In this document: positions 37,968-47,811 of the stretch, one piece after another | Layout: the number at the start of each line of letters is the position of its first letter | Numbering within the stretch: the first letter of the stretch is position 1 | Origin: Sphingomonas caeni | Lineage (GTDB): Bacteria; Pseudomonadota; Alphaproteobacteria; Sphingomonadales; Sphingomonadaceae | Assembly (NCBI RefSeq): GCF_026013415.1 | Contig: NZ_JAPDOK010000009.1 | Coordinates: 1-64,000 of the forward strand | Direction: 5' to 3' | DNA: 64,000 bases | Translations under genes and position numbers: made by a program | The notes under the pieces: generated by a model | Databases searched by the model: none | What the model was told of the DNA's origin: nothing | What the model saw: only the letters and a program-made list of their open reading frames with translations

Positions 37968-39742
37968 CCCTCCACCTCTGCCTTCCGCACCCGCCGCAAC
38001 CGCGGCTCGCGCTCCATCTGTGCCGCGTCCTTGATCTCCTGCCGCATCTTGTCGCGCTCCTCGTGGATCGACGCGATCACCGGGCCCACCGCGATTCCCA
38101 GATCAACCAGCAGCGCCTCCGAGAGCTGGAGCGAGCTTTCGAGCGTCTCGGGCACCGCGTCGGTCGCGCCGGCCTTGTAGAGCTCGGCGGCGTGCGCGGC
38201 GTCGCGGGCGCGCGTGATGATCGGGATGCCGGGCACCCAGCCGCGCACGCGCCGCGTCAGCCGCACGGTGAGCACCGGATCGTCCATCGTCAGGATCAGC
38301 GCCCTGGCGTGGCCGAGATTGAGCCGGTCGACCAATTCGCTGCGGGTCACGTCGCCATAGAGCACCGAATAGCCGTCGCGGCGGGCGGCGTTTACATTGT
38401 CGATATCGGCATCGACGCCGATATAGGGGAGGCCGTGGCGCGTCAGCATGTCCGCCACGGTTCGCCCGACGCGGCCGAAGCCAAGCACCACCGTGCCCGG
38501 TCCCGCCGTATCGACGGGCGTATCGCGTACCTCGTCGGTCGCCGCCTGCCGCTCGATCAGCGCCGCGATCAGCTTGCCCGCCTTGGCGAGCACCGGGGTC
38601 GCGGTCAGTCCGATCGCGGTCACGGTGGTCCAGAAGGTGACGGTATCGGGTGCGATCAGCGCCGCCGCGCCCGCTACGCCGAGCACGATGATGGTGGTCT
38701 CGGACGGGCTCGCCATCAGCACCCCGGTCTCGGCCGCGGTGCCCATCCGCGCGCCGCTGAGCTTGAGCAGCCCCATGGTGACGCCGGCCTTCACCGTCAT
38801 CACCAGCGCGGCGGCGCCGACCAGTTCGGCGATGTGCGAGAGGACGAAGCCGAAATCGAGCCGCATCCCCACCGTGATCAGGAACACGCCGAGCGCGAGG
38901 CCCTTGAAGGGCGCGGTGATCGCCTCGACCTCGCTATGATATTCGGTTTCGGCGATCAGCAGTCCCGCGATCAGCGCGCCGACGATGGGCGAGAGCCCCG
39001 CCGCCGCAGTCGCGAGGCTGGCGGCGATCACCACCAGCAGGCTGGCGGCGAGGAACAGCTCGGGGCTCTTGGTCCGCGCCGCTTGGCCGAACATGCGCGG
39101 CAGCAGCAGCCTGCCGCCCACGAACAATATTCCGACGGTAACCGCACCCTTGATCAGCACCAGCACCAGCGGCCAATAGCCCGCCGCCGCGGCGCCCGGG
39201 GCCATCGCGCCGAGCAGGAAGATGATCGGGACGAGCGCCAGATCCTCGAACAGCAGCATCGCGAAGGCGGCCTTGCCCACCGGGCTGGCCGTCCCGGCGA
39301 TCGGCACCACCAAAGCGGTGGAGGAGAGGGCGAGCGCCAGCCCCAGTCCGATCGCGCCGCCGGCGCTGAGCCCGGTCAGCCAGATCGCCGCCGCGAGGAT
39401 GATCCCCGCCCCGACCAGCTCCGCCGCGCCCACCCCGAACACCAGCGTCCGCATCGCCCATAATCGCTTGAACGACAGTTCGAGCCCGATCGAGAAGAGC
39501 AGCAGGATGATGCCGAATTCGGCGAACGGCTCGATCGCATGCGCGTCGGAAATGGTGATGTAGTAGAGCCAGGGCTGGCTGCCGACGGCCTTGCCCAGCC
39601 CTGCGGGGCCCACCAGCGCGCCGACCAGGATGAAGCCGATCACCGGGCTGATCCGGAAGCGCGCAAAGGCCGGGATGACGAGCCCGGCGGCGCCCAGGAT
39701 CACCAGCGCATCACTGAATCCGCTGTTATGAAGGTCCAACAT
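37964..39742 (-). CDS. Kef-type monovalent cation:proton antiporter (CPA2) with TrkA-N domain
   Basis: 592 residues. An N-terminal 12-13 helix exchanger domain (ISPVIGFILVGALVGP, GIILLLFSIGLELSF, LALALSSTALV, LLFEDLALVPIIFL) is joined to a Rossmann-type TrkA-N domain at about 405-520 (VVLGFGRVGRTVADML, GVDAD) and a charged C-terminal coiled coil. Similar to KefB/KefC/YbaL, which exchange K+ or Na+ for H+ under ligand control. The start at 39742 excludes an antisense-derived extension. Confidence 0.92.
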   Translation of the reverse strand: MLDLHNSGFSDALVILGAAGLVIPAFARFRISPVIGFILVGALVGPAGLGKAVGSQPWLYYITISDAHAIEPFAEFGIILLLFSIGLELSFKRLWAMRTLVFGVGAAELVGAGIILAAAIWLTGLSAGGAIGLGLALALSSTALVVPIAGTASPVGKAAFAMLLFEDLALVPIIFLLGAMAPGAAAAGYWPLVLVLIKGAVTVGILFVGGRLLLPRMFGQAARTKSPELFLAASLLVVIAASLATAAAGLSPIVGALIAGLLIAETEYHSEVEAITAPFKGLALGVFLITVGMRLDFGFVLSHIAELVGAAALVMTVKAGVTMGLLKLSGARMGTAAETGVLMASPSETTIIVLGVAGAAALIAPDTVTFWTTVTAIGLTATPVLAKAGKLIAALIERQAATDEVRDTPVDTAGPGTVVLGFGRVGRTVADMLTRHGLPYIGVDADIDNVNAARRDGYSVLYGDVTRSELVDRLNLGHARALILTMDDPVLTVRLTRRVRGWVPGIPIITRARDAAHAAELYKAGATDAVPETLESSLQLSEALLVDLGIAVGPVIASIHEERDKMRQEIKDAAQMEREPRLRRVRKAEVEG

Positions 39743-39791
39743 GCCCCTATCTAAGCGGCGAAGCACAGGCTTGTCATGGCCGGGAGAGCAA

Positions 39792-40988
39792 ATGGACGCC
39801 GATTGCGTGATCGTCGGGGGCGGGCCCGCGGGGATGGTGGCCGGCCTGCTGTTCGCGCGAGCGGGCGTGAAGACGCTGGTGCTCGAAAAACATGGCGATT
39901 TCCTGCGCGATTTCCGTGGCGACACCGTCCATCCCTCGACGCTCGCCATTTTCCACGAACTCGGGCTGCTCGACGCGCTGCTTCGGCGTCCGCATGACGA
40001 AGTGACCCAGCTCGGCGGGCTGGTCGCGGGACAGGCGATCCGCTTCGCCGAATTCAGCGGGCTGAAGGCGCCCGCGCCCTTCATCGCGATGATGCCGCAA
40101 TGGGAGTTCCTCGATTTCGTCGCGGACGCCGCGCGGCGCTACCCGGCCTTCACGCTGCGCCAGAATGCCGAGGCCGCGGCGCTGATCGAGGAAGGCGGGC
40201 GCGTCGCCGGGGTACGGCTGGCGGGCGGCGAGGAGGTTCTCGCCCGGCTCACCATCGCCTGTGACGGGCGGCATTCGGTGCTGCGCGATCGGTCCGGCCT
40301 CCCTTCGAAGACGATCGGCGCGCCGATGGACGTCTTCTGGTTCCGCCTGCCCAAGCCGCGCGGGCCCAACCGGTCGATGGGCGTGTTCGATACCGGCCTG
40401 ATCCTCGCGCTGATCGATCGCGGCGATTACTGGCAATGCGCCTTCGTCTTCGCCAAGGGCAGCGCCGATCGGGTGCGTGGCGACGGGCTGGAGGCATTCC
40501 GCGCCCGCATCGCCCGTGCCGCGCCCGATCTCGCCGAGGCGACCGGGGCGCTTGCCAGCTGGGACGAGGTCAAGCTGCTGACCGTCACGGTCGACCGGCT
40601 GGAGCGATGGCACAGGCCCGGGCTGCTGGTGATCGGCGATGCCGCCCATGCCATGTCGCCGATCGGCGGGGTGGGCATCAACCTGGCGGTGCAGGATGCG
40701 GTCGCCGCCGCGAACGCGCTCGCCGGACCGATGGCGCGGGGCGAAGATCCCGATCCCTTGCTTCACAAGGTCGAGGATCGGCGGCTATGGCCGACGCGGA
40801 TGACCCAGGGGATGCAGAAAGCGGCGCAGGACCGCATCATCGCGCCGCTGCTTGGCAGCAGCACGCCGCTCGCGCGGCCGCCGCTCGTGGCGCGGCTGTT
40901 CGATCGCTTCGCCTTTTTGCGCCGCATCCCGGCGCGCGTCATCGGGATGGGCTTCCGCCCCGAACATGTGCGGTCGCCCGAGGCATGA
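39792..40988 (+). CDS. FAD-dependent aromatic-type monooxygenase
   Basis: 398 residues of the PHBH/UbiH flavoprotein family: dinucleotide motif DCVIVGGGPAGMVAGL at 5-20, the DG motif CDGRHSVLRDRSG near 160, and the GD motif VIGDAAHAMSPIGGVGINLA near 275. It hydroxylates an aromatic or related substrate that cannot be named. GGGAGA lies 5 bp before the ATG at 39792. Overlaps the next gene (ATGA). Confidence 0.92.
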   Translation: MDADCVIVGGGPAGMVAGLLFARAGVKTLVLEKHGDFLRDFRGDTVHPSTLAIFHELGLLDALLRRPHDEVTQLGGLVAGQAIRFAEFSGLKAPAPFIAMMPQWEFLDFVADAARRYPAFTLRQNAEAAALIEEGGRVAGVRLAGGEEVLARLTIACDGRHSVLRDRSGLPSKTIGAPMDVFWFRLPKPRGPNRSMGVFDTGLILALIDRGDYWQCAFVFAKGSADRVRGDGLEAFRARIARAAPDLAEATGALASWDEVKLLTVTVDRLERWHRPGLLVIGDAAHAMSPIGGVGINLAVQDAVAAANALAGPMARGEDPDPLLHKVEDRRLWPTRMTQGMQKAAQDRIIAPLLGSSTPLARPPLVARLFDRFAFLRRIPARVIGMGFRPEHVRSPEA

Positions 40989-41419
40989 GGGCGGCAATCG
41001 CGCTCGCCCTGATGCTCGCGCTTCCGGCCTGTGGCGGCGAGGAAAGCCCCGCGCAGCGCATCAAACGCGATGCCGCGGAGAGCGTGGCTCAGCAGGAAAC
41101 GAAAGCCCAAGCGGCGGCAGCGGGGATGGTCGCGCCGGAGTCGGCGCCTGCCTCCTATGCCGCTTTCCCCGAAGAGGTGCGCCTGACCATCTATCGCGCC
41201 GACCTGCTCGCCCAGAAATGCCAGGGCCGGTTCCGCGGCAATCGCCAGGCCGCCTGCGCCGAGCGCGAGGCGCTGGCCAAGGGGCTTCTCGCCAAGGGCT
41301 GGTGCTTCGGTGGCGCCGACGATCCCGCCAGCCAGCACTGGCTGCCTTGCGCGGAGGATTATCCCGGCGGCGAGAGCTGGATCGCCAGCCCCAAGGAGGG
41401 CCCGCCTACGGGTCAGTGA
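40985..41419 (+). CDS. small lipoprotein of unknown function
   Basis: 144 residues. The signal sequence ends LALPAC, so Cys16 would be lipidated. A Gln/Ala-rich linker is followed by a compact C-terminal domain with four further cysteines (KCQG, AACAE, GWCFGG, LPCAED), probably two disulfides. No family recognised. ATGA overlap with the monooxygenase gene suggests co-translation. Confidence 0.78.
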   Translation: MRAAIALALMLALPACGGEESPAQRIKRDAAESVAQQETKAQAAAAGMVAPESAPASYAAFPEEVRLTIYRADLLAQKCQGRFRGNRQAACAEREALAKGLLAKGWCFGGADDPASQHWLPCAEDYPGGESWIASPKEGPPTGQ

Positions 41420-41512
41420 TCCCCGGCGCTGCGCCACCCGGCGACGCAGAGCGCCAGCAATGCGCCGCCGCGATCGCCCATTGGATGTAGCGAACGCGGC
41501 GGCGGTTTCCGG

Positions 41513-42733
41513 TCAATTCCAGCTCGCCATCTCGGCTTCGAGGTTGACGCGGATCTGCTCGAAGAACTGCTCGGTGGTCATCCAGGGCTGATCCGGGCCG
41601 ATCAGGATCGCGAGATCCTTGGTCATGTGGCCGGCCTCGACGGTCTCGATGCAGACGCGCTCGAGCGCTTCGGCGAACCTGGTGACATCCGGCGTGTTGT
41701 CGAACTTGCCGCGGAACGACAGGCCCTGCGTCCAGGCGAAGATCGAGGCGATCGGGTTGGTCGAGGTCGCCTTGCCCTGCTGGTGCATGCGGTAATGGCG
41801 GGTGACGGTACCGTGCGCCGCCTCGGCCTCGATCGTCTTGCCGTCGGGCGACATCAGCACCGAGGTCATCAGCCCGAGCGAGCCGAACCCCTGAGCAACC
41901 GTGTCCGACTGGACGTCGCCGTCGTAATTCTTGCAGGCCCAGACGAACTTGCCGCTCCACTTGAGCGCCGATGCGACCATGTCGTCGATCAGGCGGTGCT
42001 CGTAGACGATGCCCAGTTCCTTGAACTTGGCGGCGAATTCGGCGTCGAACACCTCCTGGAACAGATCCTTGAAACGCCCGTCATAGGCCTTGAGGATCGT
42101 GTTCTTGGTCGAGAGATAGAGCGGCCAGCCACGGTCGACCGCATAGTTCATGCTCGCACGGGCGAAATCGCGGATCGAATCGTCGAGATTGTACATGCCC
42201 ATCGCGACACCGGCCGAGGGATAGTCGAACACTTCCTTCTCGATCTTCTGGCCGTCCGCGCCTTCCCACACCATGCGCAGCTTGCCGGGGCCGGGGACGA
42301 GGAAGTCGGTCGCGCGATACTGGTCGCCATAAGCATGACGCCCGACGACGATCGGATCGGTCCAGCCCGGAACCAGGCGGGGGACGTTGCGGATCACGAT
42401 CGGCTCGCGGAAGACGACGCCGCCCAGGATGTTGCGGATCGTGCCGTTGGGCGACTTCCACATCTGCTTGAGCCCGAATTCCTCGACGCGCGCCTCGTCC
42501 GGGGTGATCGTCGCGCACTTCACGCCGACGCCGTATTGCTGGATCGCCTTGGCGCTGTCGATCGTGATCTGATCGTTGGTCTCGTCGCGCTTCTCGACGC
42601 TGAGGTCGTAATATTTTAGGTCGATATCGAGATAGGGAAGGATCAGGCGCTCGCGGATCCACTGCCAGATGATCCGCGTCATCTCGTCGCCGTCGATCTC
42701 CACGACCGGCGTCACCACCTTGATCTTGCCCAT
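41513..42733 (-). CDS. icd: isocitrate dehydrogenase (NADP+), homodimeric eukaryotic type
   Basis: 406 residues; oxidative decarboxylation of isocitrate in the TCA cycle. [38 protein letters not shown], and [20 protein letters not shown] with [11 protein letters not shown] identify the type II enzyme shared with mitochondria and many alphaproteobacteria, distinct from the E. coli form. Monocistronic as seen. Confidence 0.97.
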   Translation of the reverse strand: MGKIKVVTPVVEIDGDEMTRIIWQWIRERLILPYLDIDLKYYDLSVEKRDETNDQITIDSAKAIQQYGVGVKCATITPDEARVEEFGLKQMWKSPNGTIRNILGGVVFREPIVIRNVPRLVPGWTDPIVVGRHAYGDQYRATDFLVPGPGKLRMVWEGADGQKIEKEVFDYPSAGVAMGMYNLDDSIRDFARASMNYAVDRGWPLYLSTKNTILKAYDGRFKDLFQEVFDAEFAAKFKELGIVYEHRLIDDMVASALKWSGKFVWACKNYDGDVQSDTVAQGFGSLGLMTSVLMSPDGKTIEAEAAHGTVTRHYRMHQQGKATSTNPIASIFAWTQGLSFRGKFDNTPDVTRFAEALERVCIETVEAGHMTKDLAILIGPDQPWMTTEQFFEQIRVNLEAEMASWN

Positions 42734-42800
42734 GTGCCTGCTTTCCTGTGAGGGAGGTTTGGCGGTGTCCCTAAGGGCAAGGCAGGCGAGGGGTCAACAG

Positions 42801-43296
42801 ATGGAAAAAGACATCATCGCGACCGGGGCGAGCTGGAAGCATGAGCCATTCGGCGCAACCCGTCCGATTCCCTATCGCCGGGCCTTCACGGTGGCCGAAT
42901 TCTCGCGCCTTCGCCGGGGCCTCGTGCCCGAGGTCACGGAAGATAAGTGGTTCATCTATTTCGAGGAATGGCGCTGTTTCTGCATCGCAGCTGGACCGGG
43001 ATGGCGGTCTATCGCGTCGATCTGGCTGAAGACGGGGAAGGCGCCATGGTGACGGAAGCGGTCTGCTCGGTCGAGATGAAGGAGACGGCGGATCAGGAAG
43101 CGCGAATGCTCGATTTCCTGATCGCCAATCTCCTGCTCAAGGAAGGAAAGCCCTTTCCGATGCCGGCAGGCGTGCAGGAGCCGATGCCGGGGGTTTATCA
43201 GCATCACCTGGCCGGCACCGGCTATCGCGAGGAGCTGGCCCCCCTGTGGCGCCCGAACAGTCGCGCAACCGGCCTTGGTGGCGATTCTGGCGCTGA
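42801..43296 (+). pseudogene. small conserved hypothetical gene broken by two frameshifts
   Basis: Three frames join into one plausible protein. Frame 1 from 42801 (MEKDIIATG ... EDKWFIYFEEW) breaks near 42972. The next frame continues LFLHRSWTGMAVYRV and runs to AGTGYREEL. A second break in the six-C run at 43239-43244 restores a third frame ending RPWWRFWR and a stop at 43294. Each break is a missing base. Either a decaying gene or uncorrected sequencing errors. Family unknown; WFIYFEEWRLFLHRSWTG reads like a conserved core. Confidence 0.72.
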
Positions 43297-43300
43297 ACGG

Positions 43301-43741
43301 TCAGAGCGCCTTCCTGAAATAGACCACGCGCTCGGTCTCGACGAAACCGATCGCGGCGTGAAAGGCGTGGCTGTCCTCGTTTTCGAGCAGGGCGTCCGAC
43401 GCGAACTCCACGCAGCCGAGCGCGCGGCCCCAATCGGCGACGCGCTCGACCAGCGCCTCCGCGACGCGCTTGTTGCGGTGCGCGGGGGCGACATAAATGC
43501 CTTCGAGGAAGGCCACCGGCGAGGTCTCGCAGCCATTGACGTAATCGCGGCGCAGGCTCCCCTCGGCGAAGCCAGCGGGTTTGCCGCCCACGCGGCAGAT
43601 CAGGACGATCGCCTCGCCCGCCTCCTCCAGCATCGCCTCGGCGCCGGCGCGCAGCTCCTCGGGCGAGTAATCGGGCCAGAGCGCGACACGAAGCCGGATC
43701 CAGTCTTCGAGGTCGGCGGAAGTACAACGCGTGATTTCCAT
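43301..43741 (-). CDS. AAC(6')-like GNAT acetyltransferase
   Basis: 146 residues. From memory it aligns along its whole length with chromosomal aminoglycoside 6'-N-acetyltransferases of the Acinetobacter type: LRVALWPDYS near the start, RDYVNGCETSPVAFLEGIYV in the middle, EFASDALLENEDSHAFH and the end GFVETERVVYFRK. The acetyl-CoA loop is HRNKRVAEAL. It would transfer acetyl from acetyl-CoA to an amino group; whether aminoglycosides are the substrate is untested. Ends 4 bp past the frameshifted gene on the other strand. Confidence 0.88.
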   Translation of the reverse strand: MEITRCTSADLEDWIRLRVALWPDYSPEELRAGAEAMLEEAGEAIVLICRVGGKPAGFAEGSLRRDYVNGCETSPVAFLEGIYVAPAHRNKRVAEALVERVADWGRALGCVEFASDALLENEDSHAFHAAIGFVETERVVYFRKAL

Positions 43742-43843
43742 AGGCGCTAATCTAGTCGCGCAAAGCATCAGGGCAATGATTTACCGCCTGTTTCTTTCTC
43801 CGAAGCGGTGCGAGAAGATATACGGGGCGGGAGAATGATCGCA

Positions 43844-44707
43844 ATGCGGAAATGGCTGATCAGGCTGGCGGTGTTCGTGCTGGCCGGGCTGGCGCTCAGC
43901 TGGGTGATGGGCAGCGCGATGGTGCGCCCTGAGGTCTCGCATCCCGCCGCCGCCATGCCGCCCGCGCACGACCTGATGATCGACAGCCCGGACGGATTGC
44001 TGATCGCCGCCACCTATTGGCCCGGGCGGACGCCGCAATCGCCGGGCATCTTGCTGCTCCACGGCAATGGCGCGTCGCGGGATCAGGTCGCGGCGAACGC
44101 GGCCTGGCTGGCGGGGCAGGGCTATGCCGTGCTGACGATCGATTTTCGCGGCCATGGCGAATCCTCGCAGCGTCCGCGCAGTTTCGGCTGGTTCGAGAGC
44201 CGCGATACGGCAGCCGCGTTCGCTTGGCTCAAGAAGACGCAGCGGGGAGCGAAGGTGGGGGTGGTCGGCATTTCGCTCGGCGGGGCGGCGGCGCTGCTGG
44301 GTGAGAACGGAGCGCTGGCGGCGGACGCGCTGGTGCTCCAGGCGGTCTACCCCGATATCCGCCGCGCCGTCCGCAACCGGCTCCGCGCGTCGGGAGGCGT
44401 GATCGCCAGCTATGGGCTCGAGCCGTTGCTGAGCTACCAGTCGCTGCCACGCTACGGCGTCTGGCCGGGCCGGATCGCACCGATCGCGGCGCTGCGCCGC
44501 TTCCACGGCCCCGTGTTGATCATCGGTGGAGCCGAGGACCGCTTCACCCCACCCGCCGAGACCCGCGAGATGTTCGCCGCCGCACCCGGGCCCAAAGCCT
44601 TGTGGCTGGTCCCGGGGCTCGACCATGGTCAGGTCTCCGGCATGGACGACGCCCTCTATCGCGAGCGGCTACGCAATTTCTTCGCGGCGCGGCTCGGCAT
44701 GCCCTGA
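43844..44707 (+). CDS. exported or membrane-anchored alpha/beta hydrolase
   Basis: 287 residues: an N-terminal hydrophobic segment (about 5-25), then an alpha/beta-hydrolase fold with oxyanion motif LLHGNGASRD, nucleophile elbow GISLGG (Ser144), an Asp in GGAEDRF and the catalytic His in LDHGQV. Esterase or lipase-like; substrate unknown. I prefer the ATG at 43844 because CGGGAG lies 8-9 bp before it; the ATG nine bases earlier is too close to that site. Confidence 0.88.
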   Translation: MRKWLIRLAVFVLAGLALSWVMGSAMVRPEVSHPAAAMPPAHDLMIDSPDGLLIAATYWPGRTPQSPGILLLHGNGASRDQVAANAAWLAGQGYAVLTIDFRGHGESSQRPRSFGWFESRDTAAAFAWLKKTQRGAKVGVVGISLGGAAALLGENGALAADALVLQAVYPDIRRAVRNRLRASGGVIASYGLEPLLSYQSLPRYGVWPGRIAPIAALRRFHGPVLIIGGAEDRFTPPAETREMFAAAPGPKALWLVPGLDHGQVSGMDDALYRERLRNFFAARLGMP

Positions 44708-44746
44708 CGCGTTGTGATGCAACCACAACCCCGCTAGAGGGCAGCG

Positions 44747-45475
44747 ATGGCCTCGAACGACAGGACCCCATCCGGCGCGCCGGCGGTCAAATGGCGCTTC
44801 CCCGATGTGCACCCCGAGGGGCGCAAATTCGCGCTGATCGCGGCGGCGATTACGCTGCTCAGCCTGTTCTTCTGGGATTTCATCACCTGGCCCCTGGTCG
44901 GGCTGACGATCTGGGTCGCGGCATTCTTCCGCGATCCGGTTCGCGTCACGCCGCAGGGGGAGGGGCTGATCGTCTCGCCCGCCGACGGGCTCGTCACGAT
45001 GATCGAGCGCGTGCCGCTGCCGCGCGAACTCGCGGGCGCGCATGCGCTGGGCGACAAGCCGCTGGTGCGCGTTTCGGTGTTCATGAGCGTGTTCGACGTG
45101 CACATCAACCGGACACCGATCACCGGGACGATCCGCCACGTCATCTATGTCTCGGGCAAGTTCCTCAACGCCGACCTCGACAAGGCGAGCGAGGAGAATG
45201 AGCGGCAATATTTCGTCGTCGAGGACAAGAACGGGTTGCGGGTCGGCTTCACGCAGATCGCCGGCCTCGTCGCGCGGCGGATCCTCGCCTTCGTCAAGGC
45301 GGGCGACATGGTGGTGGCGGGGCAGCGGATCGGGCTGATCCGCTTCGGCAGCCGGATCGACGTGTTCCTGCCCGAAGGCTATGGCGCCGCGGTCGCGCTC
45401 GGCCAGCGCGCGATTGCGGGCGAGACGGTGCTGGGCCGCAAGGGCGCGGCGGACGTGACCGGGATTGCGCAGTGA
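44747..45475 (+). CDS. psd: phosphatidylserine decarboxylase proenzyme
   Basis: 242 residues, the short membrane-associated type. It makes phosphatidylethanolamine from phosphatidylserine. The self-cleaving site is Gly201-Ser202 in IRFGSRIDV, which generates the pyruvoyl group; Asp80 (SPADG) and His119 (FDVHINR) are catalytic. Two helices at about 28-62 anchor it. Next to pssA, which supplies its substrate. Confidence 0.96.
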   Translation: MASNDRTPSGAPAVKWRFPDVHPEGRKFALIAAAITLLSLFFWDFITWPLVGLTIWVAAFFRDPVRVTPQGEGLIVSPADGLVTMIERVPLPRELAGAHALGDKPLVRVSVFMSVFDVHINRTPITGTIRHVIYVSGKFLNADLDKASEENERQYFVVEDKNGLRVGFTQIAGLVARRILAFVKAGDMVVAGQRIGLIRFGSRIDVFLPEGYGAAVALGQRAIAGETVLGRKGAADVTGIAQ

Positions 45476-45511
45476 AGCGGCGGCGGTCAGCCTGTTCCCG
45501 TCACAGCTGGG

Positions 45512-45529
45512 CCCCGGCCTTTGCCGGGG
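45512..45529. repeat. short palindrome between psd and pssA
   Basis: CCCCGGC-CTTT-GCCGGGG, a 7-bp stem of the same style as the CCCGGC/GCCGGG units at 9073-9088. Possibly a single REP unit. Confidence 0.5.
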
Positions 45530-45539
45530 TGCGGAAAAG

Positions 45540-46373
45540 GTGAAGCGCCCGCGCCGGTTCGGCGCGATCCGGCCGATCCGGACGCCGCGGCTCCAGCGCG
45601 GCATTCCCCTGCGCGCCGTCCTTCCCAACGCGGTCACCGCGCTCGCGCTGTGCTTCGGGCTGAGCGGCATCCGCTTCGCGATCGGCGAGCAATGGGAGAT
45701 CGCGGTGGCGATGGTGCTGATCGCGGGCGTACTCGACGGGATCGACGGGCGGATCGCCCGGCTGGTCCGCGCCGAGAGCCGGTTCGGCGCCGAACTCGAC
45801 AGCCTGTCCGACGCGATCTCGTTCGGGGTCAGCCCCGCGCTGATCCTGTTCCTCTGGTCGCTCGAGGGCGTGCCGCGGATCGGCTGGATCGTCGCGCTCG
45901 TCTATGCGCTGTTCTGCGCGCTCCGGCTCGCGCGCTTCAATGCCCAGATCGACGACACCCACCAGCCGCACAAATCGGCGGGTTTCCTCACCGGCATTCC
46001 GGCACCCGCGGGCGCATTGGTGGCGATGGTGCCGCTCTATCTGTGGCTGTCGACCGGCCAACCGCTGTTCCGCGCGCCCTGGGTCGTCGCACCCTGGATG
46101 GCGCTGGTCGCGACGCTGATGATTTCGAGCCTCGCCACCTGGTCGGGCGCCGCGCTGCGCCTGCGCCGCCGGATCCGGTTCGAGGCGATCGCGATCCTCG
46201 TCGTGCTCGCCGCGGCGATCGTCTCGGCGCCCTGGCCGTCGCTCACGGTGGTCGCTCTACTCTATCTCGCCACCATCCCCTTCGCGATCCGCGCCTATCG
46301 CCGCGTCAGGCAGCAGCGCGAAACTGCGCCGGCATCACCATCCGCACCGGAACCTGCCGCCCCCGAAGCGTGA
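45540..46373 (+). CDS. pssA: CDP-diacylglycerol-serine O-phosphatidyltransferase
   Basis: 277 residues, about seven helices. The CDP-alcohol phosphotransferase signature is complete: DGIDGRIARLVRAESRFGAE with LDSLSD after it (D-x2-D-G-x2-A-R-x8-G-x3-D-x3-D). Makes phosphatidylserine for the neighbouring decarboxylase. The GTG at 45540 gives a normal basic N terminus; a TTG at 45465, overlapping psd, is the alternative. The C-terminal tail is Pro/Ala-rich. Confidence 0.93.
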   Translation: MKRPRRFGAIRPIRTPRLQRGIPLRAVLPNAVTALALCFGLSGIRFAIGEQWEIAVAMVLIAGVLDGIDGRIARLVRAESRFGAELDSLSDAISFGVSPALILFLWSLEGVPRIGWIVALVYALFCALRLARFNAQIDDTHQPHKSAGFLTGIPAPAGALVAMVPLYLWLSTGQPLFRAPWVVAPWMALVATLMISSLATWSGAALRLRRRIRFEAIAILVVLAAAIVSAPWPSLTVVALLYLATIPFAIRAYRRVRQQRETAPASPSAPEPAAPEA

Positions 46374-46527
46374 CGCGCGGGGGCCGGGGAAGCTCGGGCG
46401 CGCCGACCGGACCATGTTCGAGCAGGAAGGCGATCCGCCCGAGATGCGGCCGCACGCTATCGACGACCGACCAGATCGAAACCCCGAGCACGCCCGCGAA
46501 AAACCCGATTGCCAGAAGCGCCGCCAT
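46306..46527 (-). CDS. small membrane protein overlapping the pssA 3' end
   Basis: 73 residues: one N-terminal helix (about 3-22), then a hydrophilic tail rich in Pro and Arg (ELPRPPRVTLRGRQ). Overlaps the last 68 bp of pssA on the opposite strand. The transmembrane start followed by a sensible cytoplasmic tail suggests that it is real; no function known. Confidence 0.6.
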   Translation of the reverse strand: MAALLAIGFFAGVLGVSIWSVVDSVRPHLGRIAFLLEHGPVGAPELPRPPRVTLRGRQVPVRMVMPAQFRAAA

Positions 46528-46644
46528 GATCCCGATCCCTTGCCGTCCGTTCTATGAACCCTTTATGTTCCGTTAATGTTTCGGCTGTCAAGCAACTTTG
46601 TTGCACAAATGTTCTCATCGAAGCGCGCGCCGTTCCCGTAATGC

Positions 46645-46673
46645 TTGCAATCCCTGCGGCTTGGCGCTAACGG
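46645..46673 (+). promoter_or_regulatory. candidate promoter of the rpsB operon
   Basis: TTGCAA at 46645, then 17 bp, then TAACGG at 46668, within CTTGCAA...GCTAACGG, the style of strong ribosomal and tRNA promoters in sphingomonads. It leaves a leader of about 90 nt before rpsB, which contains GGGAAGC...GCTTCCC arms and could bind S2, but that is inference. Confidence 0.45.
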
Positions 46674-46770
46674 CCCGCCCTCAACACCGCATGGGAAGCA
46701 ACATAGCCCGGTGCTCGGACGCAGTTCGAGTTCCCGCTTCCCAGAGGAACAACCGGAAGGAGTTATCCCT

Positions 46771-47787
46771 ATGGCGGCACCTGTCGTCACCATGCAGCAA
46801 TTGCTCGAATCGGGCGCGCACTTCGGTCACCAGACGCATCGCTGGAACCCGAAGATGAAGCCTTACATTTTCGGCGACCGCAACGGCGTCCACATCATCG
46901 ATCTCTCGCAGACCGTGCCGCTCTTCGCGCGCGCGCTCGAGTTCGTGAACTCCACCGTCGCCGCGGGCGGCAAGGTGCTGTTCGTCGGCACCAAGCGCCA
47001 GGCGCAGGAGCCGATCGCCGACGCCGCGCGCCGTTCGAACCAGCATTTCGTCAACCATCGCTGGCTGGGCGGCATGCTCACCAACTGGAAGACCATCTCG
47101 CTCTCGATCAAGCGCCTCAAGACGCTCGAGGAGCAGCTCGGCGGCGAGGTCCATGGCCTCACCAAGAAGGAAATCCTCAACCTCACCCGCGAGAAGGACA
47201 AGCTCGAGCTCTCGCTCGGCGGCATCCGCGACATGGGCGGCGTTCCCGACATCATGTTCGTGATCGACGCGAACAAGGAGAGCCTGGCGATCAAGGAAGC
47301 CAACACGCTCGGCATCCCGGTCGTCGCGATCCTCGATTCGAACGTCTCGCCGGACGGCATTGCCTTCCCGGTTCCCGCTAACGACGACGCCAGCCGCGCC
47401 ATCCGCCTCTATTGCGAGGCGATCGCGATCGCCGCGACCCGTGGCGGCCAGGACGCGATGGCGCGCAGCGGCCGTGACATCGGCGCGATGGAAGCCCCGC
47501 CGGTCGAGGAAGCGCTCCAGGTTCCGGCCGATGCCGGCGCGGCTGAAGAGCCCGCCGCCGATGCGCCCGTCGTGACCGCCGAGGAGTTCACCGCCCCGGC
47601 CGCTGCCGAGGAAGCTCCGGCCGAAGCGGCTCCGGTTGCCGAAGAGGCCCCGGCCGCTGAGGAAGCCCCGGTTGCCGAGGAAGCCCCGGTCGCCGAGGAA
47701 GCGCCTGCTGCCGAGCCTGAGGCTCCGGCCGCCGCGACGGAAGCCTCCGAGACCGCCGAAGAGGGCGAGCGCCAGCTCGACGCCTAA
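46771..47787 (+). CDS. rpsB: 30S ribosomal protein S2 with acidic C-terminal extension
   Basis: 338 residues. Residues 1-235 are normal S2: [58 protein letters not shown]. The remaining 100 or so are an Ala/Glu/Pro-rich tail with repeated [10 protein letters not shown] units, absent from E. coli S2 but common in alphaproteobacteria. The ATG at 46771 follows GGAAGGAGTTATCCCT. First gene of the rpsB-tsf cluster. Confidence 0.97.
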   Translation: MAAPVVTMQQLLESGAHFGHQTHRWNPKMKPYIFGDRNGVHIIDLSQTVPLFARALEFVNSTVAAGGKVLFVGTKRQAQEPIADAARRSNQHFVNHRWLGGMLTNWKTISLSIKRLKTLEEQLGGEVHGLTKKEILNLTREKDKLELSLGGIRDMGGVPDIMFVIDANKESLAIKEANTLGIPVVAILDSNVSPDGIAFPVPANDDASRAIRLYCEAIAIAATRGGQDAMARSGRDIGAMEAPPVEEALQVPADAGAAEEPAADAPVVTAEEFTAPAAAEEAPAEAAPVAEEAPAAEEAPVAEEAPVAEEAPAAEPEAPAAATEASETAEEGERQLDA

Positions 47788-47811
47788 GGGCCCGTCACGA
47801 ACCTGAAATAG

